Source: an uncultured Oscillibacter sp. (GTDB lineage: Bacteria > Bacillota > Clostridia > Oscillospirales > Oscillospiraceae). Taken from it: a stretch of DNA of 43,489 nt. The stretch lies in the NCBI GenBank assembly GCA_947244595.1, contig CAMXKT010000005.1, forward strand, positions 1 through 43,489. The letters are read 5' to 3'. Below are positions 14,826 to 23,299 of this stretch, piece by piece (positions within the stretch are counted from its first letter, which is position 1; each line of letters opens with the position of its first letter). Position numbers and translations under genes: made by a program. Below the pieces are notes generated by a model. The model worked only from the letters and a program-made list of their open reading frames with translations. It was not told where the DNA came from and ran no database searches.

Positions 14826-15447
14826 CCTGGGCCTGCTGGCCGGGACAGTCATCCGGGAACTGAGAATGCATCCCTTTTGGGATGAAGAACTGAAAGAGTT
14901 CCCTTGGAATTTTCATCCAGAGTGGCTAGAGTTTACGGTTCTATCCATCGTGGCCGGCGGATATCTCTGCCGGTATTCCGGGGCAGAGGACACCTTTGCC
15001 TGGCCTTCCTGGAAGAAGCAGCCGAATTACGGCTACATGAAAGATGGCTGCACGCCGGTCTGTTACTACGTCAAGGAAATGCCGTTGCCTTCACCCTACA
15101 AAAGCAAGCCGGGCTTCTCCCCTTTTGAACTCCGCTGTATTGAAATCGACGAGGCTGCGCTGTTGATCCAGGACCCGGACGCTTTCGCCGCGGCGGCGGC
15201 GGAGCCGGAGATGCACACGTGGGATGTCGGCGTCTGCTGGGAGAGGCCTTCCGAGAAATTCCGGGAGCAGGGCGGCTGTCCCTTCTATCAGGGGAAAACC
15301 CTCTCTGGAGATAGAACCAATATCCTTTGTGAGGCCGTGGCCCCTCAGCTCCACAGCTATGCAGCAATCAAATTCTGCGAGGAAGGCCGGAAAATCTATT
15401 GCCCGATCTGGAGGGCGAAGGGCGTAATACAAGATATGTCTAAGTGA
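14776..15447 (+). CDS. Hypothetical protein, 223 residues
   Basis: ATG 14776 follows GGAGGAGGG and is favoured over upstream starts. The protein is rich in aromatic residues and has about ten Cys, some near the C-terminus (GGCPFYQG, FCEEGRKIYCPIW). It is soluble and without a domain I recognise. It sits between a CxxC protein and another early accessory gene. The local GC falls compared with the ParB gene, which may reflect recent acquisition. Confidence 0.65.
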   Translation: MAMGTRFKAPEGELRSNLGLLAGTVIRELRMHPFWDEELKEFPWNFHPEWLEFTVLSIVAGGYLCRYSGAEDTFAWPSWKKQPNYGYMKDGCTPVCYYVKEMPLPSPYKSKPGFSPFELRCIEIDEAALLIQDPDAFAAAAAEPEMHTWDVGVCWERPSEKFREQGGCPFYQGKTLSGDRTNILCEAVAPQLHSYAAIKFCEEGRKIYCPIWRAKGVIQDMSK

Positions 15448-15460
15448 GGAGATTTAAGAA

Positions 15461-15901
15461 GTGACCGAAATAGTGAAGTTTCGACCGGAGGAAATCAACG
15501 AGGCAATCGAGGGCCTGGATGGGTTGCGGGATATCATTGCCCCTCTCCTCAGACGCATCAATGGGGATGGCTTGGGAGAGCAGGATGCTCAGCAGTTCAT
15601 CCGCCAGCTGACGCTGGCCAAGCACGCTCTTATAGCTATGGGTGATTTTCTGGAGGAAAAGATGTCCTCAGCGCCCTCAAACGCTCCGTTGACCCCGGAA
15701 CAGCTCCTGGAGCTGGAGGGGGAGCCGGTATGGCTGGGCGGCTCGGGCTTGAATCGGTGGGATATTTTCACCGGCGGTTTGAAAGGCGGATTCGCTTGCT
15801 TCCTGCGCGGGGCCTTGCCCATGGAAACCATCGGAAGAACCTGGACACCATATCGCCGGAGGCCGGAAGCCCGTCCCGTGGAAAGAGAGGGACGCGAGTG
15901 A
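15461..15901 (+). CDS. Hypothetical phage protein with PVW...RRRPE C-terminal motif
   Basis: This 146-residue protein starts at GTG 15461 with GAGGAG upstream. Its C-terminal part (LTPEQLLELEGEPVWL, then IGRTWTPYRRRPE) matches a short module I recall from many Clostridia phage early proteins of unknown function. The N-terminal 70 residues are helical. It overlaps the next gene by 4 bp (GTGA). Confidence 0.7.
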   Translation: MTEIVKFRPEEINEAIEGLDGLRDIIAPLLRRINGDGLGEQDAQQFIRQLTLAKHALIAMGDFLEEKMSSAPSNAPLTPEQLLELEGEPVWLGGSGLNRWDIFTGGLKGGFACFLRGALPMETIGRTWTPYRRRPEARPVEREGRE

Positions 15902-16275
15902 AAGAAACCAGCCCGCACATCGATGCGTTTCTCTCTTTCCTGCGTGACTGTGAACAGCAGTTTCACATGGCGGAAGCGGATGAACGGGAGGCCAACAACG
16001 AAACCCAGGACATCCTGCATAGTCTGGAGCTGGAGCAGCACAACTATCGGCAGTTCGCGGCGCTGGGGCGGGAACTACAGGAGGTCCGCCAGCGCCGCCG
16101 AAAGGCCAAGAACACGCTTGGCGTCACGGAGCCCGTTCTTCGTTGGTTGGAAGAAAACCGTGCGGTGGTCAAAAGCATGGAGCGGTTACTGGGCGATGTG
16201 CGCAAAATCGAAAACCGCATGGAGAACCGCATTTATGTGCCAAGGACAAACCGGGGGAGCAGCCATGAGGAGTAA
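15898..16275 (+). CDS. Hypothetical coiled-coil early protein
   Basis: GTG 15898 overlaps the previous stop. The 125-residue product is mostly charged helix (ADEREANNETQDILHSLELE, LQEVRQRRRKAKNTL), likely a coiled coil, and soluble. Arrays like this in phage early operons often affect recombination or host factors, but I see no diagnostic motif. Confidence 0.65.
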   Translation: MKETSPHIDAFLSFLRDCEQQFHMAEADEREANNETQDILHSLELEQHNYRQFAALGRELQEVRQRRRKAKNTLGVTEPVLRWLEENRAVVKSMERLLGDVRKIENRMENRIYVPRTNRGSSHEE

Positions 16276-16771
16276 GCCGTTGCTCCTCGCCCTCTCCCTG
16301 GCGCTCCTCCTGGGGCTGTGCCTCCGGCCTCCTCCCTGCTGTCCGCCGGAGGCGCCGCCTCCGGGCCCCGCCGTCCAAATCATTCCGGCTCCGGCGGAGC
16401 AGACGGCGCCGGAGCCGGAGGAGGCGGCCGAGCCTCCGTCGGAGATCCACGTCATCGAGGAGTGCGTCGTCACCTGGTACACGGCGGACACCTGCGGCAA
16501 GCCCCCGGACCACCCGGCCTATGGCATTACCGCCAGCGGGGCGCCAGTGGAGGAGGGCGTCACCTGTGCCGTGGACCCGGCGGTCATCCCCCTGGGCTCC
16601 CAGGTCCGCGTCCTCTACGCCGACGGGACCACGGGGACCTTCCGGGCCACGGACACCGGAGTCAAGGGGGAGTGGGTGGACATCTACACGCCAAGCTATG
16701 ACTACGCCATCCAGTGCGGCTTGCAGAGGCTGACCGTGTGCTGGACGGCGCCGGAGGAGGATGAGCTATGA
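16265..16771 (+). CDS. Secreted 3D-domain (RlpA/DPBB-like) protein
   Basis: The 168-residue product starts at ATG 16265 with a signal or anchor segment (PLLLALSLALLLGLCL), then a Pro-rich spacer, then a 3D domain at about 70-165. The domain's conserved aspartates are visible in CAVDPAVIPLGS, RATDTG and WVDIY. Such double-psi beta-barrel domains occur in lytic transglycosylases and cell-wall proteins, so it probably acts on peptidoglycan. Its place among early genes is unusual. It overlaps both neighbours. Confidence 0.85.
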   Translation: MRSKPLLLALSLALLLGLCLRPPPCCPPEAPPPGPAVQIIPAPAEQTAPEPEEAAEPPSEIHVIEECVVTWYTADTCGKPPDHPAYGITASGAPVEEGVTCAVDPAVIPLGSQVRVLYADGTTGTFRATDTGVKGEWVDIYTPSYDYAIQCGLQRLTVCWTAPEEDEL

Positions 16772-17259
16772 AAAAACAAAGCTGGGACACGGAAGCAGCC
16801 AGAGCCATGTACGACGCTGGAAAATCTGACCGGGAGATTGCCGAGGCGCTGGGGATCAGCCGGAACACAGTCTATCACTGGCGATTCGTCCAGAATTTGC
16901 CCTCCAACACCAGGAAGGTCGAGCGGCCGAAGGAGGCGGAGCCGAAAGCGCCGCCGCCCCGGCCCCTAACGCTCCCGGCTGATGGGGCCCCCGCCGCAAA
17001 CCAGCGGAGCGTTTGCGGTGGGGAGAGGAGGAAGGAATGGAGCGGGCGGAGTCCTCGCCGTCAGGCGGGGACAAAGCGGAGCGGAATTTCTTTCTCCGAG
17101 GGTCCCGTGGAGCTGTCGGTGGAGCTGGACGGCCGCGCCTTTGCCCTGCGGCCCCCGGACCTGGAAGGTGCGTCATGTATTCACGCCTACGCCGGGCGAC
17201 TTCTTGAGGACATGGGGCGGATCGCCGCGGAACAGGAGGAGGGAGCCGCCGATGCGTAA
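16768..17259 (+). CDS. HTH (Hin/Homeodomain-like) early DNA-binding protein
   Basis: Residues 5-42 form a resolvase-type helix-turn-helix (AARAMYDAGKSDREIAEALG, then ISRNTVYHWR). A Pro- and Arg-rich disordered middle and a short C-terminal domain follow, 163 residues in all. The ATGA overlap with the 3D-domain gene indicates coupled translation. It could regulate early or late genes. No catalytic domain is present. Confidence 0.7.
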   Translation: MKKQSWDTEAARAMYDAGKSDREIAEALGISRNTVYHWRFVQNLPSNTRKVERPKEAEPKAPPPRPLTLPADGAPAANQRSVCGGERRKEWSGRSPRRQAGTKRSGISFSEGPVELSVELDGRAFALRPPDLEGASCIHAYAGRLLEDMGRIAAEQEEGAADA

Positions 17260-17470
17260 AAAAAAGAAAGCGCCCCGGATGTGCGCCCGATTCCACTGCG
17301 ACAAGCGCGGGGACCGCTTCTGCTGCGCCGACTGCGCGGAGCGGAAGCGGGACCGATGCCGGAATCCCTGCCTCAATGATCCATCCCGCTGTGGCTTGGA
17401 GGACACGAAGAGTCCGGGGACTGAGCAGCTCATCCGTCAGCTCCTGGCAAGCGGAGGGCCGAAGCCATGA
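17252..17470 (+). CDS. Small Cys-rich protein
   Basis: ATG 17252 behind GGAGGAGGGAG opens a 72-residue protein with a basic N-terminus and eight Cys in the first half (CARFHCDKRGDRFCCADC, CRNPCLNDPSRC), suggesting one or two zinc sites. I recall related short proteins in Clostridia phage early regions. It overlaps the genes on both sides by 4-8 bp. Confidence 0.65.
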   Translation: MRKKKKAPRMCARFHCDKRGDRFCCADCAERKRDRCRNPCLNDPSRCGLEDTKSPGTEQLIRQLLASGGPKP

Positions 17471-17772
17471 AGGGAAAGAAACGGCCCCTTCCCCGCCGGT
17501 CGCCAGGTTATGCCGACATGCTGAAGCTCCAAGCCGAGGCGAAGTCCCAGGGGGTCATAGAGGCGTTTATCCTTTTCTTCAGCATCTTGCGGGATAAAGA
17601 AGGCTTCGGCCCCAAGCGGCTGCGCCGTGTCCTGGACGCGTTGAACGAGCGCGCCGACAGTATCCAAAACGGCTATGTCACCATCCAGGACCTTCGGGAT
17701 ACCTTGAAGGAGGAAGCCGGGATAGAGCTGACTGTCAGCGGCGCAGGACCGGGAGGTGGGGCAAATGAGTGA
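17467..17772 (+). CDS. Hypothetical protein, 101 residues
   Basis: The product has a basic N-terminus (KGKKRPLPRR) and a helical core (VIEAFILFFSILRDKEGFGP, LDALNERADSIQNGY). It resembles short phage proteins of unknown role that accompany Rep-like genes. It overlaps the previous gene by 4 bp and the next by 8 bp. Confidence 0.65.
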   Translation: MKGKKRPLPRRSPGYADMLKLQAEAKSQGVIEAFILFFSILRDKEGFGPKRLRRVLDALNERADSIQNGYVTIQDLRDTLKEEAGIELTVSGAGPGGGANE

Positions 17773-18487
17773 GACGCCAATCTGGTACTGTGTGCGCCAG
17801 CGGGCGGGGCCTCTGGTAAAGGAATGCCGGGCCCTGCGTCCTCGCCTCAGCCCCTATGACAGCCCCTTTGAACGGGAGGAGAAGAACAAGATCCTCCGCC
17901 CTCCCCGGGACTCCTCTGTCTGCCGGACACGTATAGACCGGCTGGAACTGCGGCTGGCCCTGTTTGGCCACGAGGGCAGTTTCTACACGCTCACCTTTGA
18001 TGAGGACCATCTCCCGGAGACGTTCCACGGCGTGGAGCTGGTCTGGCGGGCCTTTCTTCGGCAGCTCCGGCAGTGGCTGGGACGGTCCTTTGATTATGTG
18101 TACACCATAGAGGGCAGGCACGGGGATCACCGCTACCACTTCCACCTGGTCCTCCGGGACGCCGATTTCTCCCCGGCAGAGCTCCAGCACCTCTGGGGCC
18201 GGGGCTGGGTGGACGACGAGCCCCTCCTCCGGAGCCCGGGGGACAGCTTCCGCCGGACGGCCAAGTACATGCTGAAGGAGGCCACGGATGGCGTGGTCAT
18301 CCCCATCGGGAAGCGGGTGTGCCGATGGAGCCGATCGTTGAACCAGGCTTTGCCGGCGGCGGAGTACTTCGAGGCCAAGAGCGGCGTCATCAGGATCCCA
18401 AAGGACGCCATGAGCCGGGGGCAGTACCAGACGGGCAACCAGTTCGGGGCCTATCGGTACGCCTGGCACATCAAGGCGCGGCGATAA
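17765..18487 (+). CDS. HUH-type Rep-like protein
   Basis: This 240-residue protein carries the two-metal-ligand motif of HUH endonucleases, YHFHLVL (H125, H127), preceded by FYTLTFDEDHLPETF as motif I and followed by KYMLKEA with a candidate nucleophile Y168. This is the arrangement in rolling-circle Rep proteins of small phages and plasmids. ATG 17765 has GGGAGGTGG upstream. It ends the early operon. In a phage with a DnaB helicase it could nick an origin for a second replication mode or be a domesticated nuclease. Confidence 0.75.
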   Translation: MSETPIWYCVRQRAGPLVKECRALRPRLSPYDSPFEREEKNKILRPPRDSSVCRTRIDRLELRLALFGHEGSFYTLTFDEDHLPETFHGVELVWRAFLRQLRQWLGRSFDYVYTIEGRHGDHRYHFHLVLRDADFSPAELQHLWGRGWVDDEPLLRSPGDSFRRTAKYMLKEATDGVVIPIGKRVCRWSRSLNQALPAAEYFEAKSGVIRIPKDAMSRGQYQTGNQFGAYRYAWHIKARR

Positions 18488-18577
18488 AAACGGAGCTTTT
18501 ATTTTAAATCAAAGAATCAATATACTTGTAATATAGTGCGTTAATTCACCAATCCCCAAAAACAGGAGGCGAGCCCA

Positions 18578-18778
18578 TTGCAAAGCGGAGCGAAACCTGC
18601 TAAACTAGCTGTAAAGAACGGATGGGTAATCTGTCCGGTATGCAAGCAGCGAACTCATCAGCACGTTGGCCCGGATGTCGAGGCCAGAGGCTTGGAGCTT
18701 TGGTGCCATCGCTGCAAGACCGTCCATGTCGTGAATATCGTTGGTGGCCAGTGCTTCTTGGTTAGCCCGTGCCGATAG
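18578..18778 (+). CDS. Com/KTR-like zinc-ribbon protein
   Basis: TTG 18578 with AGGAGG upstream opens a 66-residue protein. It holds a four-Cys ribbon: NGWVICPVCKQ and LELWCHRCKTVH. The layout resembles Mu Com and the cysteine-rich KTR proteins of mobile elements, which control translation or bind nucleic acid. It is preceded by a 90-bp AT-rich gap and followed by a strong terminator, so it forms its own unit between early and late genes. Confidence 0.7.
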   Translation: MQSGAKPAKLAVKNGWVICPVCKQRTHQHVGPDVEARGLELWCHRCKTVHVVNIVGGQCFLVSPCR

Positions 18779-18820
18779 TCCCCTCTTCGGAGGCGGCTGT
18801 CGGGGCGGGCTTTTTGTTTT
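18764..18820 (+). terminator. Intrinsic terminator between early and late regions
   Basis: AGCCCG-GCCGATAG and CTGTCGG-GCGGGCT form a long stem capped by a TTCG-type loop, followed by TTTTTGTTTT. It overlaps the last codons of the zinc-ribbon gene. Late transcription must start beyond it or read through with antitermination. Confidence 0.8.
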
Positions 18821-19113
18821 GCGTGGAGGTGATAGCCCACGGGAGACAGAGCAAAGCGGCGGCGGCCTAGGACAACGTGCAGCGGGTCCTTCCTGGGGCG
18901 GCCCCTGGTGCGGGGCTGGCGAAGCCCGCCTATTCCGTCCAGAAAAACGAGATTTTTCCAGGCGATTTCGTTTCGTTTTCCGGTGAAAATGGCGAGTTCT
19001 TATCCCCGTAGGGGGATAACGAGAAAAAAGCGGCCCGGGAAAAAGCGAAATCGGTCCCAGGACAAACGGCGAAATCATCAAAGCGCCCCAGAGGGGCCGG
19101 AAGGGAGGTCGCC
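18821..19113. other. Gene-free stretch before terminase (packaging-site candidate)
   Basis: About 290 bp hold no convincing gene. The sequence has several related words, GCGATTTCG (18962), GCGAAATCG (19044) and GGCGAAATC (19068), A-rich and G-rich blocks, and ATCCCC/GGGGAT around 19003-19016. Position directly before the small terminase gene is where lambda-like phages keep cos. This is an inference from position. I saw no clear late promoter. Confidence 0.4.
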
Positions 19114-19701
19114 ATGGCGAAGAAAACAGGCGCCGCTCCGGCGGAAAAAGCGGCCATCCTGACCGCTATCCCGGAGTGGGCGGACGCGGGAGCCATCGGG
19201 GAACTGGTGGGCCTTAGCGAGCGGCGCATCCAGCAGCTTACCCGCTCCGGCGTGCTGGAATCCGAAGCCCCGCCGGGGCGCAAGGCCCGGAAATACCGGA
19301 CCCGCGAGACGGTTCGGAAGTACATCGCCCATGTCCGCCAGAAGGCCCAGGACGACGCGGAAGGCGTTGCGGAGCTGGAGGAGCTGGGGCTGAAGAAGCT
19401 GCGGGCCGAAGTGGAGCTGAAGGAAAGCCAGGGAGAACTCCACCGTCTGAAGACGGCCATCGCCGCAGGCAAATACGTGGACACGGAAAACGCCGGGCGG
19501 GATCTGGCGGAGTTTCTGCGCTCTTTCCGTCAGTTTGCCCTGGACATGCCCGCCCGGGCAGTCCGCTCCATCCCGGGCCAAGTGGACGCGGTGACAGCGA
19601 AGGCCCTAGAGCGGGCCATGCGAACAGAACTGGAGGCTATGCTGGCGGCCTTCACCGACGCCGTCCTGGAGCTGGGCGAGGGAGGCGCGAAGGCTGGATG
19701 A
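19114..19701 (+). CDS. terS: Terminase small subunit (Nu1-like)
   Basis: This 195-residue protein has an N-terminal winged-helix/HTH (AGAIGELVGLSERRIQQLTR), a basic region, a coiled coil with LRAEVELKESQGELHRLK, and a C-terminal helix bundle. That is the plan of lambda gpNu1, which recognises packaging sites and recruits the large subunit. GGGAGG precedes ATG 19114. It overlaps the large subunit by 4 bp. Confidence 0.85.
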   Translation: MAKKTGAAPAEKAAILTAIPEWADAGAIGELVGLSERRIQQLTRSGVLESEAPPGRKARKYRTRETVRKYIAHVRQKAQDDAEGVAELEELGLKKLRAEVELKESQGELHRLKTAIAAGKYVDTENAGRDLAEFLRSFRQFALDMPARAVRSIPGQVDAVTAKALERAMRTELEAMLAAFTDAVLELGEGGAKAG

Positions 19702-21524
19702 AACCGTATGTCGCCCCGCCCATCTATGTTCCGGCATGGATCAAGAAGGCTGTGGAGGAATTACGGCCCAGGCCCCGCCTCCCGGTTTCCCAATGGGCGG
19801 AGAAAAACCGTGTGCTGCCGCCGGGCAGCCCGATCCCCGGCCCCTGGCAGAACCGTGTGACGCCTTATCTCACGGAGATCATGGATGCGTTCTCCAACGA
19901 GGACGCGGAGAAGATCATCTTTGTGAAGCCTACCCAGGTGGGCGGCACCTCCGCCCTGGAGAACATGCTGGGCAGTCTGATTTGTCAGGAGCCCGCCCCT
20001 GCCATGGTGGTTTACCCCACCGACACGCTGGTGGAGCGGACAGTGGAGGCCAAGCTGGAGCCCATGATCCAGAATACTCCGGCTTTGGCGGAAAAATATC
20101 AGAAACATGAGAGCACCTCCCAGCGGCTGAAGTTCCAAGGAATGACGGTCTATCTCTCCGGCGCCAACTCCCCGGCGAGCCTTGCCAGCACACCTATCTG
20201 CAAGCTGTTCCTGGATGAGGTGGACAAATATCCCGGCGCCTCCAAAAAAGAAGCTGACGCCATGAGCCTGGCCATTGAGAGAACGAAGGCTTATACCACC
20301 ACTCGGAAGATCTTCATCACCTCCACGCCGACCCTGACCACCGGGAACATCTGGCGGGCCAAGGAGGAGGCCGACGAGGAACGGCACTATTTCGTTCCGT
20401 GTCCCCATTGCGGGAGGTTCATTGAGTTGAAATTTGCCCAGCTCAAATGGCCGGGCAAGGAGGAATGTCCAGACCGGACGGACCGGGCGGCGCGGGCCGT
20501 GTACTGCTGCCAGGAGTGCGACGGCGTCATTACGGACCGGGAGAAGCAGCGTATGCTCCAGGCCGGCCGCTGGCAGACTGTGCGGGGCTCCCACGGGAAC
20601 GCGAAGAGCGTGGCCTATTGGATCTCCACGCTCTACTCTCCCTTTACGACCTTTTCTGAAATTGCGGACACGTTCATGAAATCGAAGGACGACCCAGAGC
20701 TCTTCCAGAACTTTGTCAACTCGTGGCTGGCGGAGCCCTGGGAGAACACGAAGCTGAAGACCAGCGTAGAGCTGGTGATGGAACGGCGGACCGAACTTCC
20801 CGAGTTCGTGCTGCCGGAGTGGACCCAGCTGCTCACCGGCGGCGTGGATGTTCAGGAAAGCAGCCTCTATTGGGTCATTCGAGCGTGGGGTGTGGGGATG
20901 ACAAGCCAGAAAGTGGCCCATGGCCAGGCCCTCAGCTTTGCCGAGGTGGCCCGGGTGATGAACCTGGAATACGCCAAGGCCAGCGGGGAGCGGATGCTGG
21001 TGAATCTGGCCCTGGTGGACAGCGGCGACCAGACGGACCTGGTGTATGAGTTCTGTCTCCAAAACTCCGATTGGGCTCTGCCCTGCAAGGGCGTGCCCAC
21101 CATGCAGTCCCACTACCGCATTTCCACCGTCAATAAAGCCGGAAGCCGGGCCAATGGGATGCAGCTTGTCCTGGTGGACGGCGGGAAATACAAGGATCTG
21201 ATTGCTGCCCGGATGCGAAAACCAAATGGAACGGGTTCCTGGATGGTCGACAAGAGCACAGATGTTGAATATGCCGAACAGGTAACGGCGGAGCACAAAA
21301 TTTCTGAACAGTCTGGTGGAAAGACCGTACAAAGGTGGGTGCCGAAGATGTCCCATGCGGCGAACCACTACCTTGACGCGGAGGTTTACACAGCGGCGGC
21401 GGCTGACCTTAAGGGCGTCCGAGCCTTGTGGCCGGAAGAAAAAGTTCCGCCCCCGCCCCGGACTGAACAAAAACCGCCTTCTACTGAAACAGAATGGATA
21501 CCCAAAAATGAGAACTGGATATAG
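19698..21524 (+). CDS. terL: Terminase large subunit (gpA family)
   Basis: This 608-residue packaging motor has an N-terminal ATPase with Walker A-like FVKPTQVGGTS (residues 75-85) and Walker B KLFLDEVDKYP (169-179). A zinc-binding insert (CPHCG, then CCQEC) follows near 225-270, and the nuclease domain occupies the C-terminal third (GVDVQESSLYWVIRAWG). This is the lambda gpA/GpA type rather than the Terminase_6 type of most Bacillota phages, and it implies cohesive-end cutting, though this is not proven. Confidence 0.95.
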   Translation: MKPYVAPPIYVPAWIKKAVEELRPRPRLPVSQWAEKNRVLPPGSPIPGPWQNRVTPYLTEIMDAFSNEDAEKIIFVKPTQVGGTSALENMLGSLICQEPAPAMVVYPTDTLVERTVEAKLEPMIQNTPALAEKYQKHESTSQRLKFQGMTVYLSGANSPASLASTPICKLFLDEVDKYPGASKKEADAMSLAIERTKAYTTTRKIFITSTPTLTTGNIWRAKEEADEERHYFVPCPHCGRFIELKFAQLKWPGKEECPDRTDRAARAVYCCQECDGVITDREKQRMLQAGRWQTVRGSHGNAKSVAYWISTLYSPFTTFSEIADTFMKSKDDPELFQNFVNSWLAEPWENTKLKTSVELVMERRTELPEFVLPEWTQLLTGGVDVQESSLYWVIRAWGVGMTSQKVAHGQALSFAEVARVMNLEYAKASGERMLVNLALVDSGDQTDLVYEFCLQNSDWALPCKGVPTMQSHYRISTVNKAGSRANGMQLVLVDGGKYKDLIAARMRKPNGTGSWMVDKSTDVEYAEQVTAEHKISEQSGGKTVQRWVPKMSHAANHYLDAEVYTAAAADLKGVRALWPEEKVPPPPRTEQKPPSTETEWIPKNENWI

Positions 21525-21533
21525 GAGGGGCTT

Positions 21534-21758
21534 ATGGATGAATATTTGAGGCCCTCGGATCGGCTGGCCCAGGTGGACGCCGCGATCGAGGCGGTGCTGG
21601 CGGGCGGCCAGAGTTATAAGCTGGGAAGCCGGTCCGTGACTCGGGCGGACCTCAGCCAGCTCCGGGCCCTCCGAGAGGAGCTGGCGGCCGCAGCGGCTCA
21701 GGAGAGCGGCGACGGCCTGCTGCCCCGAACATGGGTGGCCCGATTCGACGGGAGGTGA
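21534..21758 (+). CDS. gpW-like head-tail joining protein
   Basis: This 74-residue protein has the gpW pattern: an N-terminal helix (LAQVDAAIEAVLAGGQS), a short hairpin (YKLGSRSVTRA) and a second helix (LSQLRALREELA). In lambda, gpW closes the filled head before tail joining. The place between terminase and portal is typical. The stop overlaps the region just before the portal start. Confidence 0.75.
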   Translation: MDEYLRPSDRLAQVDAAIEAVLAGGQSYKLGSRSVTRADLSQLRALREELAAAAAQESGDGLLPRTWVARFDGR

Positions 21759-21763
21759 GCGGC

Positions 21764-23299
21764 GTGAGCTGGCTTGACAACATGATCGAGGCCATCTCCC
21801 CCGCTGCGGCCTGTCGGAGGGAAGCGTCCCGGCGGATGCTGGAGGAAATGCGAAGCTACGACGCCGCCAGCGGCGACCGGATCAACGCGGGCTGGCGGGT
21901 GGTAAACCAAAGTGCCGAGCTGACGGACCGGCCAGGCCGGGATATTGTCCGGGCCAGGTCCCGGGACCTGGAGCGTAACAGCGACATTGCCCAGGCGGTG
22001 CTTCACGCCTACCGCAGAAACGTAGTGGGCCGGGGCTACACCCTCCGGGCCCTCACCGGGGATGATAAGCTGGACACCCGGCTGGAGAAGGCCTGGAAGC
22101 GGTGGACGCTGGCGGAGAACTGCGATATTACCGGAGAGCAGGGCTTCAATGAGATTCTCCGTATGATGGTGGATCGAAAGAAGGTAGACGGCGGCATTTT
22201 GATCCTCTTCCGCTACACCCGGGGCGGGCTGGTTCCCTTCAAGCTCCAGTGTATGGAGGTGGACGAGCTGGACAGTTCCCAGTCCGCTCCCCAGTATCGG
22301 GGGAACAAAGTTGTCGGAGGTATTGAATACGACCGCTACCGAAAGCCCGCAGGCTACTGGTTCCGCCAGTATGATCTGGAGGGTTACCAGGCCATGGCGC
22401 CGATGTTTGTTCCGGCGAAAGATGTTTTCTTTTACAAAAGTAAGCGCCGTCCCACCCAGCTCCGGGAGATGTCGGACCTGGCCCCCACCGTGACCCGCAT
22501 CCGGGATGTGAATGAGTTCATCACGGCGGTTTCCATCAAGGAACGGCTTTCCGCCATCCTGGCGATCTTCATCAAGAAGCTGTTCCCCTCCGGCGGGAAT
22601 ATTGGGAGAGCCTCGCCGCCGGGCGGAGCGGGCAAGACGGATTACTCCTCTTTGCACGTGCATCCCGGCATGGTGGTGGAGCTGAATCAGGGAGACGAGG
22701 CCCAAGTCATCGACCCCAAGAACACCGCCACGGACGCGGCGGGCTTCCTCAAAACCCAGCAGGGGCTGATCTCCGCCGGGCAGGGATTAAGCTACGAGGC
22801 GGTGAGCCGGGATATGTCCAAATCCACCTACTCCTCCGCCCGGCAGAACGCCATTGAGGATGAGGCCACGTATACAGAGGAAATCGAGCTGCTGGAGACC
22901 TTCATGAGCGAAGTCTACGAGGCGTTCGTCATTTCCGGCGTGCTGTCCGGTCTGTTCTCCATCTCGGATTTCTGGCAGAGGAAGGAGACCTATCTCGCCC
23001 ACTCCTGGATCAAGGCCCCCAAGCGATGGATCGATCCGGTCAAGGAGGCCAACGCCGACAAGACCGCCCTGCAAAGCGGGCAGAAGACCTTCCAGGACCT
23101 CTGTGCGGAGAAGGGAAAGGACTGGAAGGAAGCCATCGACGAGATGGCGGAGGCCGTGTCTTACGGCCGGGAAAAAGGAATCGACCTGTTGGGGTTGATT
23201 TATGGAATTGGAACAAAAGGAGGAAAAGACGATGCTTCGGACAATGGCGATGGAGCCGGTACGGGCGAAGGAGGAGAACAGCCGGAAACTGACGATTAG
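21764..23299 (+). CDS. Portal protein (lambda gpB-like)
   Basis: This protein of about 511 residues forms the dodecameric portal for DNA entry and tail attachment. It carries typical lambda-family portal wording (NPxx-equivalent ARSRDLERNSDIAQAVLHAY, VVGRGYTL, MVDRKKVDGGILILFRYT, SYEAVSRDMSKSTYSS). GTG 21764 is chosen because GGGAGGTGA lies just upstream; an earlier in-frame start at 21731 is possible. Its 3' end overlaps the protease gene by 68 bp. Confidence 0.9.
   Translation: MSWLDNMIEAISPAAACRREASRRMLEEMRSYDAASGDRINAGWRVVNQSAELTDRPGRDIVRARSRDLERNSDIAQAVLHAYRRNVVGRGYTLRALTGDDKLDTRLEKAWKRWTLAENCDITGEQGFNEILRMMVDRKKVDGGILILFRYTRGGLVPFKLQCMEVDELDSSQSAPQYRGNKVVGGIEYDRYRKPAGYWFRQYDLEGYQAMAPMFVPAKDVFFYKSKRRPTQLREMSDLAPTVTRIRDVNEFITAVSIKERLSAILAIFIKKLFPSGGNIGRASPPGGAGKTDYSSLHVHPGMVVELNQGDEAQVIDPKNTATDAAGFLKTQQGLISAGQGLSYEAVSRDMSKSTYSSARQNAIEDEATYTEEIELLETFMSEVYEAFVISGVLSGLFSISDFWQRKETYLAHSWIKAPKRWIDPVKEANADKTALQSGQKTFQDLCAEKGKDWKEAIDEMAEAVSYGREKGIDLLGLIYGIGTKGGKDDASDNGDGAGTGEGGEQPETDD

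Noticed and set aside
19761..21470. Long open frame antisense to the large terminase gene (and similar ones opposite the capsid, sheath, helicase and YkvI-like genes)
   Set aside because: High GC leaves few stops on the opposite strand. These frames lack ribosome binding sites and domain signatures, while the sense genes are clear.
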